Shown: positions 54,872 to 63,889 of the stretch, piece by piece | Position numbering within the stretch: position 1 is the first letter of the stretch | How the letters are laid out: every line of letters starts with the position of its first letter | Assembly: GCA_009772895.1 (NCBI GenBank) | Contig: WOUP01000013.1 | Span: 38,264-102,263, forward strand | DNA: 64,000 bases | Direction of reading: 5' to 3' | From: Puniceicoccaceae bacterium 5H | GTDB lineage: Bacteria; Verrucomicrobiota; Verrucomicrobiia; Opitutales; Oceanipulchritudinaceae | Program-made: the position numbers and the translations under genes | Notes under the pieces: model-generated | What the model was told of the DNA's origin: nothing | Seen by the model: only the letters and a program-made list of their open reading frames with translations | The model's database searches: none

Positions 54872-55918
54872 TTAGGCTTTGATGCGGTCGCGCAGGCCGC
54901 CGTAGACGAAGTTCGAAGCGATCTCGGTGTCATAGAACGCGTGCGGGAAGCCGAGACTGACCGCGCTGACCTTGTCCAGCCGTTCGAGTTGCTCCGGCGT
55001 AAGGCTGACGTCGAGGCTCTTCAGGTTGTCCTGAAACTGGTCGAGTTTGCGCGCCCCCACGATCGGGATAACCGGCACCGGACGGTAACGCAGCCACGCC
55101 AGCGCGACTTGCGCGGGAGTCGCGCCCATTTCCTTGGCCACGGCCATCACCTCGCGGATCACCCGCTCTTCCGCCGCATCGGCCTCGACAAAGCCCTTGA
55201 GCATATCGCTCTTCAGGCGCGAGCCTTGCTCGATCTGTTGCCCGTCCAGCTGCTTACCCGTCAATTGGCCCGAGCGCAGCGGCCCCCAGGCCAGCACCGT
55301 CATGTCCTGGTCCTGCGCCATCGGCGTCAACTCGCGCTCGACGGTGCGCTCCAGCAGGCTGTATTCGATCTGCAGGCCCACGAAGCGACTCCATCCGCGC
55401 AGTTCCGCCAGCATGTTGGCCTTCGAGACCAGCCAGGCCGGCGCGTCGGAGATGCCGATGTAGAGCACCTTGCCCGAGCGCACCAAGTCGTCGAACGCGC
55501 GCATTGTCTCTTCGATCGGCGTCATCTGGTCCCACACGTGCATCCAGTAGAGGTCGATGTAGTCGGTATTCAGGCGCTTGAGGCTCGCTTCGACCGCCTG
55601 CACCATGCTCTTGCGGTGGTTGCCCGCCGCGTTGGCATCCGGGCCCGGAGCGGCCAGCGTATATTTGGTCGCCAGCACCATTTCCTCGCGGTGGCCCTGC
55701 ATGAATTCGCCAACCAGCTTCTCGCTGGTGCCCTCGGTGTAGCGGTTGGCGGTGTCGATAAAGTTGCCGCCGGCCTCGCGGAAGGCGTCGTAGATCTGGC
55801 GGGAGGCGTCGCGGTTGCTGCCCCACCCCCATTCTTCGCCAAAAGTCATGGTGCCCAGGCAGAGGTCGGAGACACGAAGACCGCTACGGCCCAGAAGCTG
55901 GTAATTCATCATGGTCAT
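54872..55918 (-). CDS. Aldo/keto reductase family oxidoreductase
   Basis: A 348-residue NADPH-dependent reductase with a TIM barrel. Motifs are 'SDLCLGTMTFGEEWGWG', 'FIDTANRYTEGTSEKLVGEF' with the catalytic Asp and Tyr, 'VLATKYTLA' with the Lys and 'DLYWMHVWDQMTPIEETMRA' with the His. The cofactor segment 'VPVIPIVGARKLDQFQDNLK' is present. This size and the 'RSGLRVSDLCLGTM' start match the YajO/AKR13-like group acting on aldehydes and ketones. Physiological substrate unknown; no regulatory gene is adjacent. Confidence 0.92.
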   Translation of the reverse strand: MTMMNYQLLGRSGLRVSDLCLGTMTFGEEWGWGSNRDASRQIYDAFREAGGNFIDTANRYTEGTSEKLVGEFMQGHREEMVLATKYTLAAPGPDANAAGNHRKSMVQAVEASLKRLNTDYIDLYWMHVWDQMTPIEETMRAFDDLVRSGKVLYIGISDAPAWLVSKANMLAELRGWSRFVGLQIEYSLLERTVERELTPMAQDQDMTVLAWGPLRSGQLTGKQLDGQQIEQGSRLKSDMLKGFVEADAAEERVIREVMAVAKEMGATPAQVALAWLRYRPVPVIPIVGARKLDQFQDNLKSLDVSLTPEQLERLDKVSAVSLGFPHAFYDTEIASNFVYGGLRDRIKA

Positions 55919-56112
55919 ATGGAGCGATTATACGGCGAAAACCTGACCTTGCGGTAGCATGATGCGCGCAGCTTCTTGCCTGATCGGATCAACGCCGGGC
56001 GGGGCAAGCACCCTACACCTTCCGGCGCGCAACCGTGCTTTCCCTGTTGAGGCAGCAGCAAAAACTTGTAGGTTAAAGCATTCTGGAATCAAGCAAGCTT
56101 ATTGACTAAAGC

Positions 56113-56460
56113 TTGCCAATAACCATTCATCCTCTACCGTCACGCTTTGTGGACAATTACGCGCTGCCCTTGTTCGCCTTGGTAGACCGACACAAGGTCG
56201 ACCTCAACAGTTCCCAGCTCCCCCAACTCGCGGAGCAGCTACAGCTTTATCTGGAAGCCCAGGTCGGCCTCAAGGCCCTCGACTGCCGCATCGAGATCCT
56301 GCAACCGACCAAAGCCCTGTTTGTGCTCAACGGCGTGGAAGAAGACAGCTTGCCGCAGCTCTTCGCCCTGGCCGATGCCCAGGGCGCGCCCGTCTTTCGC
56401 TACCAGCGCTCCGCCTCCGACGAGGTCACGTTGACCCCGCTGGGCGTCAAGCCCGACTGA
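56113..56460 (+). CDS. Small protein of unknown function
   Basis: A 115-residue acidic protein with no signal peptide and no recognised family. Predicted helices occur in 'LPQLAEQLQLYLEAQVGLKA' and strands in 'CRIEILQPTKALFVLNGVEE'. There is no ATG near the N-terminus; the frame opens at TTG 56113, or translation could begin at a GTG codon (56151-56153). The codon usage is similar to neighbours, so it is probably real. Confidence 0.5.
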   Translation: MPITIHPLPSRFVDNYALPLFALVDRHKVDLNSSQLPQLAEQLQLYLEAQVGLKALDCRIEILQPTKALFVLNGVEEDSLPQLFALADAQGAPVFRYQRSASDEVTLTPLGVKPD

Positions 56461-56560
56461 AGCCAGTAGGATCAAACCCACTACCAACATAAGCCGGCCT
56501 ACATTTCCGACCCTCGGGATCAATTAGATCTGGCCTCCCTCCCGCGACCCCGTAGAGGTA

Positions 56561-57388
56561 ATGGCCCTTTCTTCGCCTCCCTGCGTCATGGACACCTCCC
56601 GCTCCATCTCCGAGACCACCGCGTCGTCCAGCCTCAGCCATCTGGTCGAGCTGCTGCTGCGCATCGCGCGCCTGCTGCTCGAGAACGGCGCCGAAACCCG
56701 ACGGGTATTCGAGACGGTGCAGGAGATGGGCAAATCGCTGGGCGTGGAAGACCTGCACGTGCTCGTGACGCACCGCTCGGTGCTCATCACCGGCATCCGC
56801 GGCGACGACATCGTCACCCGCATCATCCGCGTCAACACCCTGGGCGTGAACTTCACCATGCTCTCGGGCATCAGCCGCGTGCTCAAGCGCTACCAGCGCG
56901 GCGAGCTGACGATCCAGACCGTCGAGAGCGAGCTGAAGCGCCTCACCGCGATGCGCCCGCACTACCCGCGCTGGATGGTCATTGTCATGGTCGGGCTGGC
57001 CTGCGGCGGCTTTTCGCTGCTGTTCGAGGGCGATGCACAGGCCTTCATCGCCTGCGCCATCGCAGCCTCGCTGGGCGTCTTTGTGCGACAGGAGCTGCAC
57101 CACCGCGCCTTCCAGCCCCTGCTCTTTTTCTACGCCACCGCGCTCGTCTCCAGCCTGGTGGCCAACACCCTGGCGCGCACCCTGCACAGCGCCAACCCCA
57201 ACGCCGCGCTCGTGGCCTCCGTGCTCATGCTCGTGCCCGGGGTGCCCATGATCAACGCCGTGGCCGACCTCGTGAAGGGCCACCTGCTGACGGGGCTGGC
57301 CCGCGCCACGACCGTCGTGCTGATCGCCTTTGCGGTCGCCCTCGGCCTGCTCACGTCCATGTATCTCGGGGGGTTCTCCAAATACTAG
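56561..57388 (+). CDS. ThrE-type threonine/serine exporter, N-terminal half
   Basis: A 275-residue protein of the DUF1212/ThrE family. The cytoplasmic N-terminal region contains 'LLRIARLLLENGAETRRVFE' and 'LITGIRGDDIVTRIIRVNTL'; the C-terminal part has about five hydrophobic helices ('MVIVMVGLACGGFSLLFEG', 'LVSSLVANTLARTLHSANPN', 'VLMLVPGVPMINAVADLVKG'). ThrE exporters are often split into two adjacent genes (YjjP/YjjB type), and the second half follows 4 bp later. A GAGG sequence lies just before the ATG. Confidence 0.87.
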   Translation: MALSSPPCVMDTSRSISETTASSSLSHLVELLLRIARLLLENGAETRRVFETVQEMGKSLGVEDLHVLVTHRSVLITGIRGDDIVTRIIRVNTLGVNFTMLSGISRVLKRYQRGELTIQTVESELKRLTAMRPHYPRWMVIVMVGLACGGFSLLFEGDAQAFIACAIAASLGVFVRQELHHRAFQPLLFFYATALVSSLVANTLARTLHSANPNAALVASVLMLVPGVPMINAVADLVKGHLLTGLARATTVVLIAFAVALGLLTSMYLGGFSKY

Positions 57389-57392
57389 CGCC

Positions 57393-57863
57393 ATGCCCGT
57401 GCTCCTCTTCAAAGCCCTTTCCGCCGCGCTCGCGGCCACCGGTTTTGCCGTGCTCTTCAACGTGCCCAAGCGCACGCTCTCAGCCTGCGCGCTCTGTGGT
57501 GCCTTCGGCGTCTCCGCCCGCATCCTGCTGCTCAACGCCACCGAGCACACGATGCACCTCGCGGCCGCCACCCTGCTCGCGGCCGCCGGCGTCTCCCTGC
57601 TCAGCGAGCTCTTTTCCCGCCTGCTCAACGCACCGCCGGCGGTCTTCAGTGTGCCGGGCGTCATCCCCATGGTGCCGGGCAGCCTGATGTTTCGCACCAT
57701 GGTCGGATTTCTGCGGCACGCCAACGCCAACGTGCCAATCGACTATCAGGCGCTCGGGGCCGACTTGCAGCTGGGCCTGACGGCGTTCCTCGTCCTCATG
57801 GCACTGGCTGTCGGCATCGCCACCCCCAACCTGCTTTTCTACCGCCGCCGTCCGGAGACCTGA
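57393..57863 (+). CDS. ThrE-type threonine/serine exporter, C-terminal half
   Basis: A 156-residue membrane protein, the second subunit of the split ThrE exporter. It has four to five hydrophobic helices including 'LAATGFAVLFNVPKRTLSAC' and 'VFSVPGVIPMVPGSLMFRTM', whose PG-V-P-MVPG pattern matches the family. It begins 4 bp after the stop of the first half, so the two are translated together. Substrate is assumed to be threonine/serine or a related small organic acid (family knowledge). Confidence 0.87.
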   Translation: MPVLLFKALSAALAATGFAVLFNVPKRTLSACALCGAFGVSARILLLNATEHTMHLAAATLLAAAGVSLLSELFSRLLNAPPAVFSVPGVIPMVPGSLMFRTMVGFLRHANANVPIDYQALGADLQLGLTAFLVLMALAVGIATPNLLFYRRRPET

Positions 57864-57924
57864 GCCGGATACACGCCCGAGTTGCAGCTTGACGGAGCCC
57901 GTACGCGGGCGTAACCACACTTCC

Positions 57925-58392
57925 ATGGAGGGGACACAGCAGCCGGCCGCCCCAGTGCTCGGAGCACTGGAACTCGACTTGCACGTACCGGATGTGGCGG
58001 TCGCGGTCACCTACCTCAGCGCGCAACTTTCCCGCGCCGGCTGGATCGAAGATTCCACCGCGTTTGCCGATGCCGTCATGCTGCGCGAGCAACACGGCTC
58101 GACCGCCCTGCCGATCGGCGTCGCCCTGCCCCACGCCCGCCTCGGCAACCTGAGCCGTATTGCGCTGGCCTACGCCCATTGCCCCGAGGGCCTCGACTGG
58201 GGCGGCACCCGGGTCGACCTCATCTTTCTCGTCGCTGTGCCCAAGATTCAGGCCACCGCCTATCTGGCGCTCGTGCAACAGCTGACCAAGACCCTGCGCA
58301 GCGACAAGCACCTCCAGGAGCTGAAGAGCCTCGGTGACGGCGGCGCCTGTCGCGCCTGGCTGCAACGTCACCTGAACCTCGTCCTTGCCTGA
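57925..58392 (+). CDS. PTS EIIA (type 2)-like protein coupled to a ClC gene
   Basis: A 155-residue single-domain protein of the fructose/mannitol EIIA fold (PTS_EIIA_2). The phosphorylatable His is in 'PIGVALPHARLGNLSRIALA', and 'REQHGSTALPIGVALPHAR' follows the family. No EIIB or EIIC and no sugar gene is adjacent, so it is more likely regulatory than transport-linked. Its stop overlaps the ATG of the ClC channel gene by one base, implying translational coupling. The ATG at 57925 is preferred to TTG 57889. Confidence 0.85.
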   Translation: MEGTQQPAAPVLGALELDLHVPDVAVAVTYLSAQLSRAGWIEDSTAFADAVMLREQHGSTALPIGVALPHARLGNLSRIALAYAHCPEGLDWGGTRVDLIFLVAVPKIQATAYLALVQQLTKTLRSDKHLQELKSLGDGGACRAWLQRHLNLVLA

Positions 58393-60122
58393 TGAGCCGC
58401 AAGCCGTGGAGGTCCCAGCGCCTGCTGGTGGGGCTGCGGCTCCTGCGCAACCTGAGAATCGACGAGCGGCACACCCTGCTGCTCTGGGCCGCCGTCTGCG
58501 GCGTGCTGGGCGCCCTCGCGGCGCTCGGCTTCAAGGAACTGACCGCCTGGGTGCTCTTTCTCTTTACCGGCAGCCATGAGGGCTTCGTCGACGCCTTCAG
58601 CTCCATCCCGCCCTGGCAACGCCTCGTTGTGCCCATCGTGGGGGCGCTCATCTGCGGCCTCATCCTCCAGTTCGGCACCGCCCGGGTAAAATCCCAGAAC
58701 ACCGACTACATGGAAGCCGTCACCCTTGGCGACGGGGTGGTCGGCTTCCGCTCGTCCATCATCCGCTCGCTGGCGGCCATGTTTGCCATTGCCGGCGGCG
58801 AATCCATCGGGCGCGAGGGTCCGCTGGTGCAGATCGCCGCGCTCGTCAGCTCGCTCTGGGGACGCCTGCGCCACCTGCCGCCCGCGCGCATGCGCATGAT
58901 GGTGGCCTGTGGGGCCGCCGCGGGCCTGGCCGGCGTCTACCACTCGCCGCTCGGCGGGGCCTTCTTCGTCGCCGAAGTCGTGATCGGCTCCATCGCGATG
59001 GAAACGCTGGGGCCGCTGCTGATCGCCAGCACGGTCAGCGCCCTGACGGTGCAGACGCTGGAGGGCTTCGACCCGATCTACCTCTTTCCGCAGTTCAGCC
59101 AGAGCGGCCCGGCGGACATCGGCGCGTATGCCATCGCCGGGATCGCGATGGGGCTCGCCTCGTTTGTCTGGATCCGCCTGCTCTCGGGCAGCAAGACTGC
59201 GTTCAAGCGCCTGCACCTGCCACTATGGGCCCGGTTGACGCTCGGCGGCCTGCTGATCGGCCTCATCGCCATGCGCCACCCGGAGATCTGCGGCAACGGC
59301 AAGAGCCTGATCCAGGGCATTCTGGCCGACCAATACACCGTCACCGCCATCGCCATCCTGCTCGGCCTCAAAGTCGCCGCCACCTGCATTTCGTTCGGCT
59401 CGGGCGCCATCGGCGGGGTGTTCACGCCCTCCCTGCTCGTGGGCTCGGTGCTGGGCTTCCTCTTCGGCGCGCTGCTCAACCTCGCCCACTTCTCCATCGT
59501 GCCGGCCGAGATGGCGCTGATCTCGATGGGGGCCTTTCTCGCCGCCGCCACCAACGCGCCCGCGATGTCGATCCTGATGATCTTCGAGATGAGCATGCAA
59601 TACCAGGTGGTGCTGCCGCTCATGGTCTCGACCGTCATCGCCTACGCCACGGCCCGCAGCCTCAGCCGGCGCGGCCTCTACAGCCACAGCCTGATGCACG
59701 GCGCGCGCGGGGTGCTGGACCGCCCGTTGGGGCAGATCACCATTGCCGACATGATGCGCACGCAGCCCCATTACGTGGAGTCCGACGCATCCTTTCCCGT
59801 CATCGCCGGGGCTTTTTTGCGCGAGCCGCGGCAGGAGATCTGGGTGCACGCGCCCTTCGGCTTCATGGGCAGCATCCGGCTGGAAGAAGTCGGGCCCTTT
59901 TTGCGTGATTCCGCCAGTGCGGAAACCGTGCTCGCAATGGACATCGTGGACGAAAGCACGCCGCGTCTCGCGCCGGAGACGACCATCGCGGAAGCCTTCA
60001 AGGTCTTTGCCGGCACCTCCCTCACGCGCCTGCCCGTACTCGATGCCGACGGTGTCCTGATCGGCGAAGTCCCCCGCTCGGACATCTTCCTCACCATTTC
60101 AGAGATCGCCCGCCGGGGCTGA
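58392..60122 (+). CDS. ClC family chloride channel with CBS domains
   Basis: A 576-residue ClC protein. The core has 'GGESIGREGPLVQIAALVS' with the gating Glu, and 'GSGAIGGVFTPSLLVGSVLG' near the second selectivity motif. At the internal proton site of H+/Cl- exchangers, EcClC has two Glu; here the aligned segment reads 'GGAFFVAEVVIG', so the coupling Glu is Val, as in true Cl- channels (alignment by eye). The first motif GSGIPE is also altered (DYMEAVTLGDG). The C-terminal 150 residues hold CBS-like segments ('RLPVLDADGVLIGEVPRSDI'), which bind nucleotides. Coupled to the EIIA-like gene. Confidence 0.9.
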   Translation: MSRKPWRSQRLLVGLRLLRNLRIDERHTLLLWAAVCGVLGALAALGFKELTAWVLFLFTGSHEGFVDAFSSIPPWQRLVVPIVGALICGLILQFGTARVKSQNTDYMEAVTLGDGVVGFRSSIIRSLAAMFAIAGGESIGREGPLVQIAALVSSLWGRLRHLPPARMRMMVACGAAAGLAGVYHSPLGGAFFVAEVVIGSIAMETLGPLLIASTVSALTVQTLEGFDPIYLFPQFSQSGPADIGAYAIAGIAMGLASFVWIRLLSGSKTAFKRLHLPLWARLTLGGLLIGLIAMRHPEICGNGKSLIQGILADQYTVTAIAILLGLKVAATCISFGSGAIGGVFTPSLLVGSVLGFLFGALLNLAHFSIVPAEMALISMGAFLAAATNAPAMSILMIFEMSMQYQVVLPLMVSTVIAYATARSLSRRGLYSHSLMHGARGVLDRPLGQITIADMMRTQPHYVESDASFPVIAGAFLREPRQEIWVHAPFGFMGSIRLEEVGPFLRDSASAETVLAMDIVDESTPRLAPETTIAEAFKVFAGTSLTRLPVLDADGVLIGEVPRSDIFLTISEIARRG

Positions 60123-60150
60123 GCGGCGGTGGGGAAACGCGCTGCTGGCG

Positions 60151-60177
60151 AAAAAAAAGCACCCCCGAAGGGGTGCC
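60151..60177 (-). terminator. Rho-independent terminator after the surface-protein gene
   Basis: On the minus strand GCACCCC pairs with GGGGGTGC across TTC and eight T follow. It lies 65 bp past the stop of the surface-protein gene and is convergent with the ClC gene end. Confidence 0.9.
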
Positions 60178-60241
60178 ATCAGCTTATCGCTGGGAGAAGC
60201 AATCCGGCGCAGGTCGCCGGTGTCTGTCGATACGAGAAAGC

Positions 60242-61360
60242 CTAGTTGGCGGAGAAGAGCACGAAGGACTCCGTCTCGTAGTCCCAGTATTTGAGCTGGC
60301 CTTCGGTCGTGACGTTGCTGAAGGCGAGCCAGTGGCCGTTGTCGAAGCGGTAGAGTGCGCCCGTATCCGTCGTCGTGTAGAGCCAGCCCGTCGAGGGCAG
60401 GTAGACGTAAAAGGCCGTCTCGGCTCCGTCTTCGAGCCAGAACCAGGAATCGAGATCGGCACTGAAATACCAGTCCGTGCCCAGCGATTCGCCCCAGAAC
60501 CAGCCAAAGGTATCGAGCTTTTTCCAGCCGTCCATGTCACCTTCGACCCCGTAAAGGAAGCCCTGCGCGTCGATGTCCGTCAGGTCCGGCGTGCCGTCGC
60601 TGTCGCTGTCCTCGAGATCGGTGATGGAGAGGTAGAAGCCTGCCTTCGACACTTCATCGAAATACGAGCCCACATAAGCTACGCCATTATAACGAAGCGT
60701 TACATCGCCAATAAACCGCCCATGCTGGGTTAGCCCACGGACCAAAAGTGTATCCTCGTCGACCCGCATATAGTGGCCCAACAGATCGTAAGTCTCCAAC
60801 CGCGTACTTTGGCTGTCTAGCACGCCCTGCCAAGACTGGATCGACAGATATAGCCGATCCGTCAGCGACTCTTCGACCCTATCCACCAGCCTGTTGTTCT
60901 CGTAAAGAGACATGTTGAGTGTTGCCGACAGATCGTAAAAGGTCCCATACGCCTCCCGGGAGACAATCAGTTCGCAATCTGCCACAACCCGCCGATTGCC
61001 GGTCTGGAGCGTGAGGTCTATCGGCACCGTCGCCTGCACTGCCAAATCACGCTCTCCCTCATCAGGGATGCCGTTTTGATTCATATCTTTAGTGATCTCC
61101 CGCAGACCAACCGAGATGCTTCCCTCAAAAAGCTGTCCTTCTATTTCTGCGGAAACATTAGCCTCAAGCTGTTGATCATCAATAGATAGGCCGTGCAGAA
61201 CAGAAGAAATTCCAATAGATCCTAAAATCTCGTCAATCACGCTCTCCGACACGCTGCCATCCAGATAAATGGAAGCCGCATCATACGTTTCAACGCGGGC
61301 GCCGCACAGTGCCAGCGGAACAGCCCACAACAGGCATAAAGCAAAAAAAACGCGCAACAT
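60242..61360 (-). CDS. Exported surface-type protein with aromatic-rich C-terminal module
   Basis: A 372-residue protein with a signal peptide (LRVFFALCLLWAVPLALCGA). Residues about 25-250 are unassigned and beta-rich. A calcium-type Asp stretch (DSDSDGTPDLTDIDAQGF) bridges to a C-terminal module of about 90 residues rich in Trp/Phe/Tyr ('WKKLDTFGWFWGESLGTDWY', 'YVYLPSTGWLYTTTDTGALY'), the kind of aromatic repeat I have seen on verrucomicrobial surface proteins. The base composition changes inside the gene: the 5' two-thirds is clearly more AT-rich than the 3' third and the surroundings. Function unknown. Confidence 0.78.
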   Translation of the reverse strand: MLRVFFALCLLWAVPLALCGARVETYDAASIYLDGSVSESVIDEILGSIGISSVLHGLSIDDQQLEANVSAEIEGQLFEGSISVGLREITKDMNQNGIPDEGERDLAVQATVPIDLTLQTGNRRVVADCELIVSREAYGTFYDLSATLNMSLYENNRLVDRVEESLTDRLYLSIQSWQGVLDSQSTRLETYDLLGHYMRVDEDTLLVRGLTQHGRFIGDVTLRYNGVAYVGSYFDEVSKAGFYLSITDLEDSDSDGTPDLTDIDAQGFLYGVEGDMDGWKKLDTFGWFWGESLGTDWYFSADLDSWFWLEDGAETAFYVYLPSTGWLYTTTDTGALYRFDNGHWLAFSNVTTEGQLKYWDYETESFVLFSAN

Positions 61361-61573
61361 TGTATCACTATAAAAACGTTCACAGTCCAACGCAAACGCA
61401 ATATTGGATAGCATTAATATAAATCTGCAACGATACCGCCCCCCCCAACTGCCTCTTATTTCGCCTTTCGATCACATACGAGAAAATCACGACCACTCTC
61501 CCCACAAACCTTTGACGTTGAAAATCCGGCGCGAGGCCTCAGTCTGGCCAGCTTTAACCCTTTCCTACGTCCC

Positions 61574-63091
61574 ATGGCCAAACCAGCACGCACCGCCATC
61601 ACCCCCACCCGCAGCCAAGACTACCCCGAGTGGTACCAGCAGGTCGTCCGCGCCGCCGACCTGGCCGAAAACTCGCCCGTGCGCGGGTGCATGGTGATCA
61701 AGCCCTGGGGCTACACGCTCTGGGAAAAGATGCAGCGCGCGCTGGACGAAAAATTCAAGGACACCGGCCACGTCAACGCCTACTTCCCGCTCTTCATCCC
61801 CAAGAGCTACCTCGAGAAGGAAGCGCAGCACGTCGAAGGCTTTGCCAAGGAGTGTGCGGTCGTCACCCACAGCCGCCTGGAGCTCAACGACGAAGGCAAG
61901 CTCGTGCCCGCCGCCCCGCTCGAAGAGCCGCTGATCGTGCGCCCCACCTCCGAGACCATCATCGGCGAGATGTACGCCAAGTGGGTCCAGAGCTACCGCG
62001 ACCTGCCCGTGCTGATCAACCAGTGGGCCAACGTCGTGCGTTGGGAGATGCGCACCCGCCTCTTCCTGCGCACCGCCGAGTTCCTCTGGCAAGAGGGCCA
62101 CACGGCCCACGCGACCGAGGCCGAAGCCTGGGAGGAAACGCGCAAGATGCTGGGCGTCTACGCCGATTTTGCCGAAAACTACATGGCCATGCCCGTGTGG
62201 CAGGGCGAGAAGACCGCCGGTGAACGCTTCCCGGGCGCCGTCTCCACCCTCTGCATCGAGGCCATGATGCAAGACCGCAAGGCCCTGCAAGCCGGCACCA
62301 GCCACTTCCTCGGTCAGAATTTCGCCAAGGCCAGCGGCATCCAGTTCCAGAGCGAACAGGGCCAGCTGGAATACGCCTGGACGACCTCCTGGGGCGTCTC
62401 GACCCGCCTCGTCGGCGGTCTCGTGATGACGCACAGCGATGACGACGGCCTGATCGCGCCGCCCCGCCTCGCCCCGCTGCATGTGGTGATCCTGCCGGTG
62501 CTGATCAAGGAGGAGAGCCGCGCGGAAGTGCTCGAGTATTGCCACAAGCTGCGCGAAGAGCTGCGCAACGTCTGGTGGCACGACCAGAAGCTGGACGTGC
62601 ACATCGACGACCGCGACCTGCGCGGCGGCGACAAGATGTGGCAATGGGTGAAAAAGGGCGTGCCGCTGCGCGTCGAAGTCGGCCCGCGCGACATCGCCAA
62701 GGACAGCCTCTTCGTCGGCCGTCGCGACACCGGCGAGAAGGGCCCCGTGCCCCGCGCCGAATTCGTCGCCACCATCGGCGAGCGTCTGGACGAGATCCAG
62801 CAGAACCTGCTCAACCGCGCCCGCGCCTTCCGCGACGAGCACACCCACGTGATCAACAGCGAGCAGGACTTCTACGACTTCTTCACGCCCAAGAACCAGG
62901 AAGAGCCGGAGATCCACGGCGGCTTTGCCCTCGCCCACTGGAACGGAGACGAGTCCATCACCGAGCGCATCCAGCAAGATCTCAAGGTGACCGTGCGCTG
63001 CATCCCCTTTGAGGACAACCCCGAGCCCGGCACCTGCATCTTCACCGGCCAGCCCAGCAAGCAACGCGTCGTCTGGGCCAAGAGCTACTAG
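61574..63091 (+). CDS. proS: Prolyl-tRNA synthetase (archaeal/eukaryotic-type, class 3)
   Basis: A 505-residue class II aminoacyl-tRNA synthetase charging tRNA-Pro. Motif 2 is seen in 'WEMRTRLFLRTAEFLWQEGH', and the TXE-type loop 'RPTSETIIGEMYAKWVQSYR' identifies ProS. The gene lacks the editing insertion of the bacterial E. coli type and ends in 'RVVWAKSY', the conserved C-terminal Tyr of the shorter archaeal-like form. An anticodon domain (about residues 295-390) and the C-terminal extension complete it. No convincing terminator follows. Confidence 0.96.
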   Translation: MAKPARTAITPTRSQDYPEWYQQVVRAADLAENSPVRGCMVIKPWGYTLWEKMQRALDEKFKDTGHVNAYFPLFIPKSYLEKEAQHVEGFAKECAVVTHSRLELNDEGKLVPAAPLEEPLIVRPTSETIIGEMYAKWVQSYRDLPVLINQWANVVRWEMRTRLFLRTAEFLWQEGHTAHATEAEAWEETRKMLGVYADFAENYMAMPVWQGEKTAGERFPGAVSTLCIEAMMQDRKALQAGTSHFLGQNFAKASGIQFQSEQGQLEYAWTTSWGVSTRLVGGLVMTHSDDDGLIAPPRLAPLHVVILPVLIKEESRAEVLEYCHKLREELRNVWWHDQKLDVHIDDRDLRGGDKMWQWVKKGVPLRVEVGPRDIAKDSLFVGRRDTGEKGPVPRAEFVATIGERLDEIQQNLLNRARAFRDEHTHVINSEQDFYDFFTPKNQEEPEIHGGFALAHWNGDESITERIQQDLKVTVRCIPFEDNPEPGTCIFTGQPSKQRVVWAKSY

Positions 63092-63115
63092 CGGAGAGCC
63101 GACAGTTCAGGCCGC

Positions 63116-63766
63116 CTAGGCCAGCACCTCTTCCACCGCCTGCACCAAAGCGGCGGTGGTGAGAAGGTTGACGCCGATCTTGCCCAACTCTGCTTCACCT
63201 TGGGGGTAAAGCTGCGAAACGGCATCGGTCAGCAAGATGACACGGAGGTCGCGTTCGCTCGCCTCGTAAATGCTCGTGCGCGGGCAATTGGGAAAGTTGC
63301 AGCCCACGAAGGCCACCGTATTGCAGCCCCATTCCTGCAAAAAGGCGGCCAGTGAGGTCCGGAAAAAGGCACCCCACCTCGGCTTGTACATCACGTATTC
63401 GTAATCCGATAATCGCTGGGCCTCACCCGCGAGCAGCCATTCCGCATCGAGTCGATCTGCCGGATCCGGCTTGAGCACGTCGACAAGCTCCGCACCATCG
63501 CTGCCGGGAGAGACCACTCGCAAACCGCCTTCAATCGCCTCCCGGCGACAGAGGTCGGCGTTTGAGCCGTCGTCGCAATAGAGCCGGACGACGTGCACGA
63601 TCGGTCGCCGGAGCTGGCGAAAGCACTGCAAGGCACGCACCACGTGGGGGACTACGGCCTGGGTCCCGGGGATACTAGCCGGCGCGTCCGTTCCGACGAA
63701 ATCGTTCTGCAAGTCGATCGTGATGAGAGCGCAACGCGTGAAATCTGGGCGGGTGTAGCCATTCAT
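63116..63766 (-). CDS. Isochorismatase-family cysteine hydrolase
   Basis: A 216-residue alpha/beta hydrolase-like enzyme of the isochorismatase/nicotinamidase family. The catalytic triad is Asp18 ('ALITIDLQNDFVG'), Lys128 ('YKPRWGAFFRTSL') and Cys161 ('CNFPNCPRTSIYEASERD'). These enzymes hydrolyse isochorismate, nicotinamide, N-carbamoyl compounds or related amides; the specific substrate cannot be decided. The frame is open another 41 codons upstream, but the ATG before NGYTRPDF is the natural start. It converges with proS. Confidence 0.88.
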   Translation of the reverse strand: MNGYTRPDFTRCALITIDLQNDFVGTDAPASIPGTQAVVPHVVRALQCFRQLRRPIVHVVRLYCDDGSNADLCRREAIEGGLRVVSPGSDGAELVDVLKPDPADRLDAEWLLAGEAQRLSDYEYVMYKPRWGAFFRTSLAAFLQEWGCNTVAFVGCNFPNCPRTSIYEASERDLRVILLTDAVSQLYPQGEAELGKIGVNLLTTAALVQAVEEVLA

Positions 63767-63889
63767 CGTGTAAAGTCCGAAACGGCCATCGAGTTTACGG
63801 CCAGCGCTGCACGGCGCCAGCCTCGAATTGTCCGCGAGGTAGCCGCCAGCCCTCCAGATCGAGGCAAAAGCTCGCGCGGCACTCAACAC

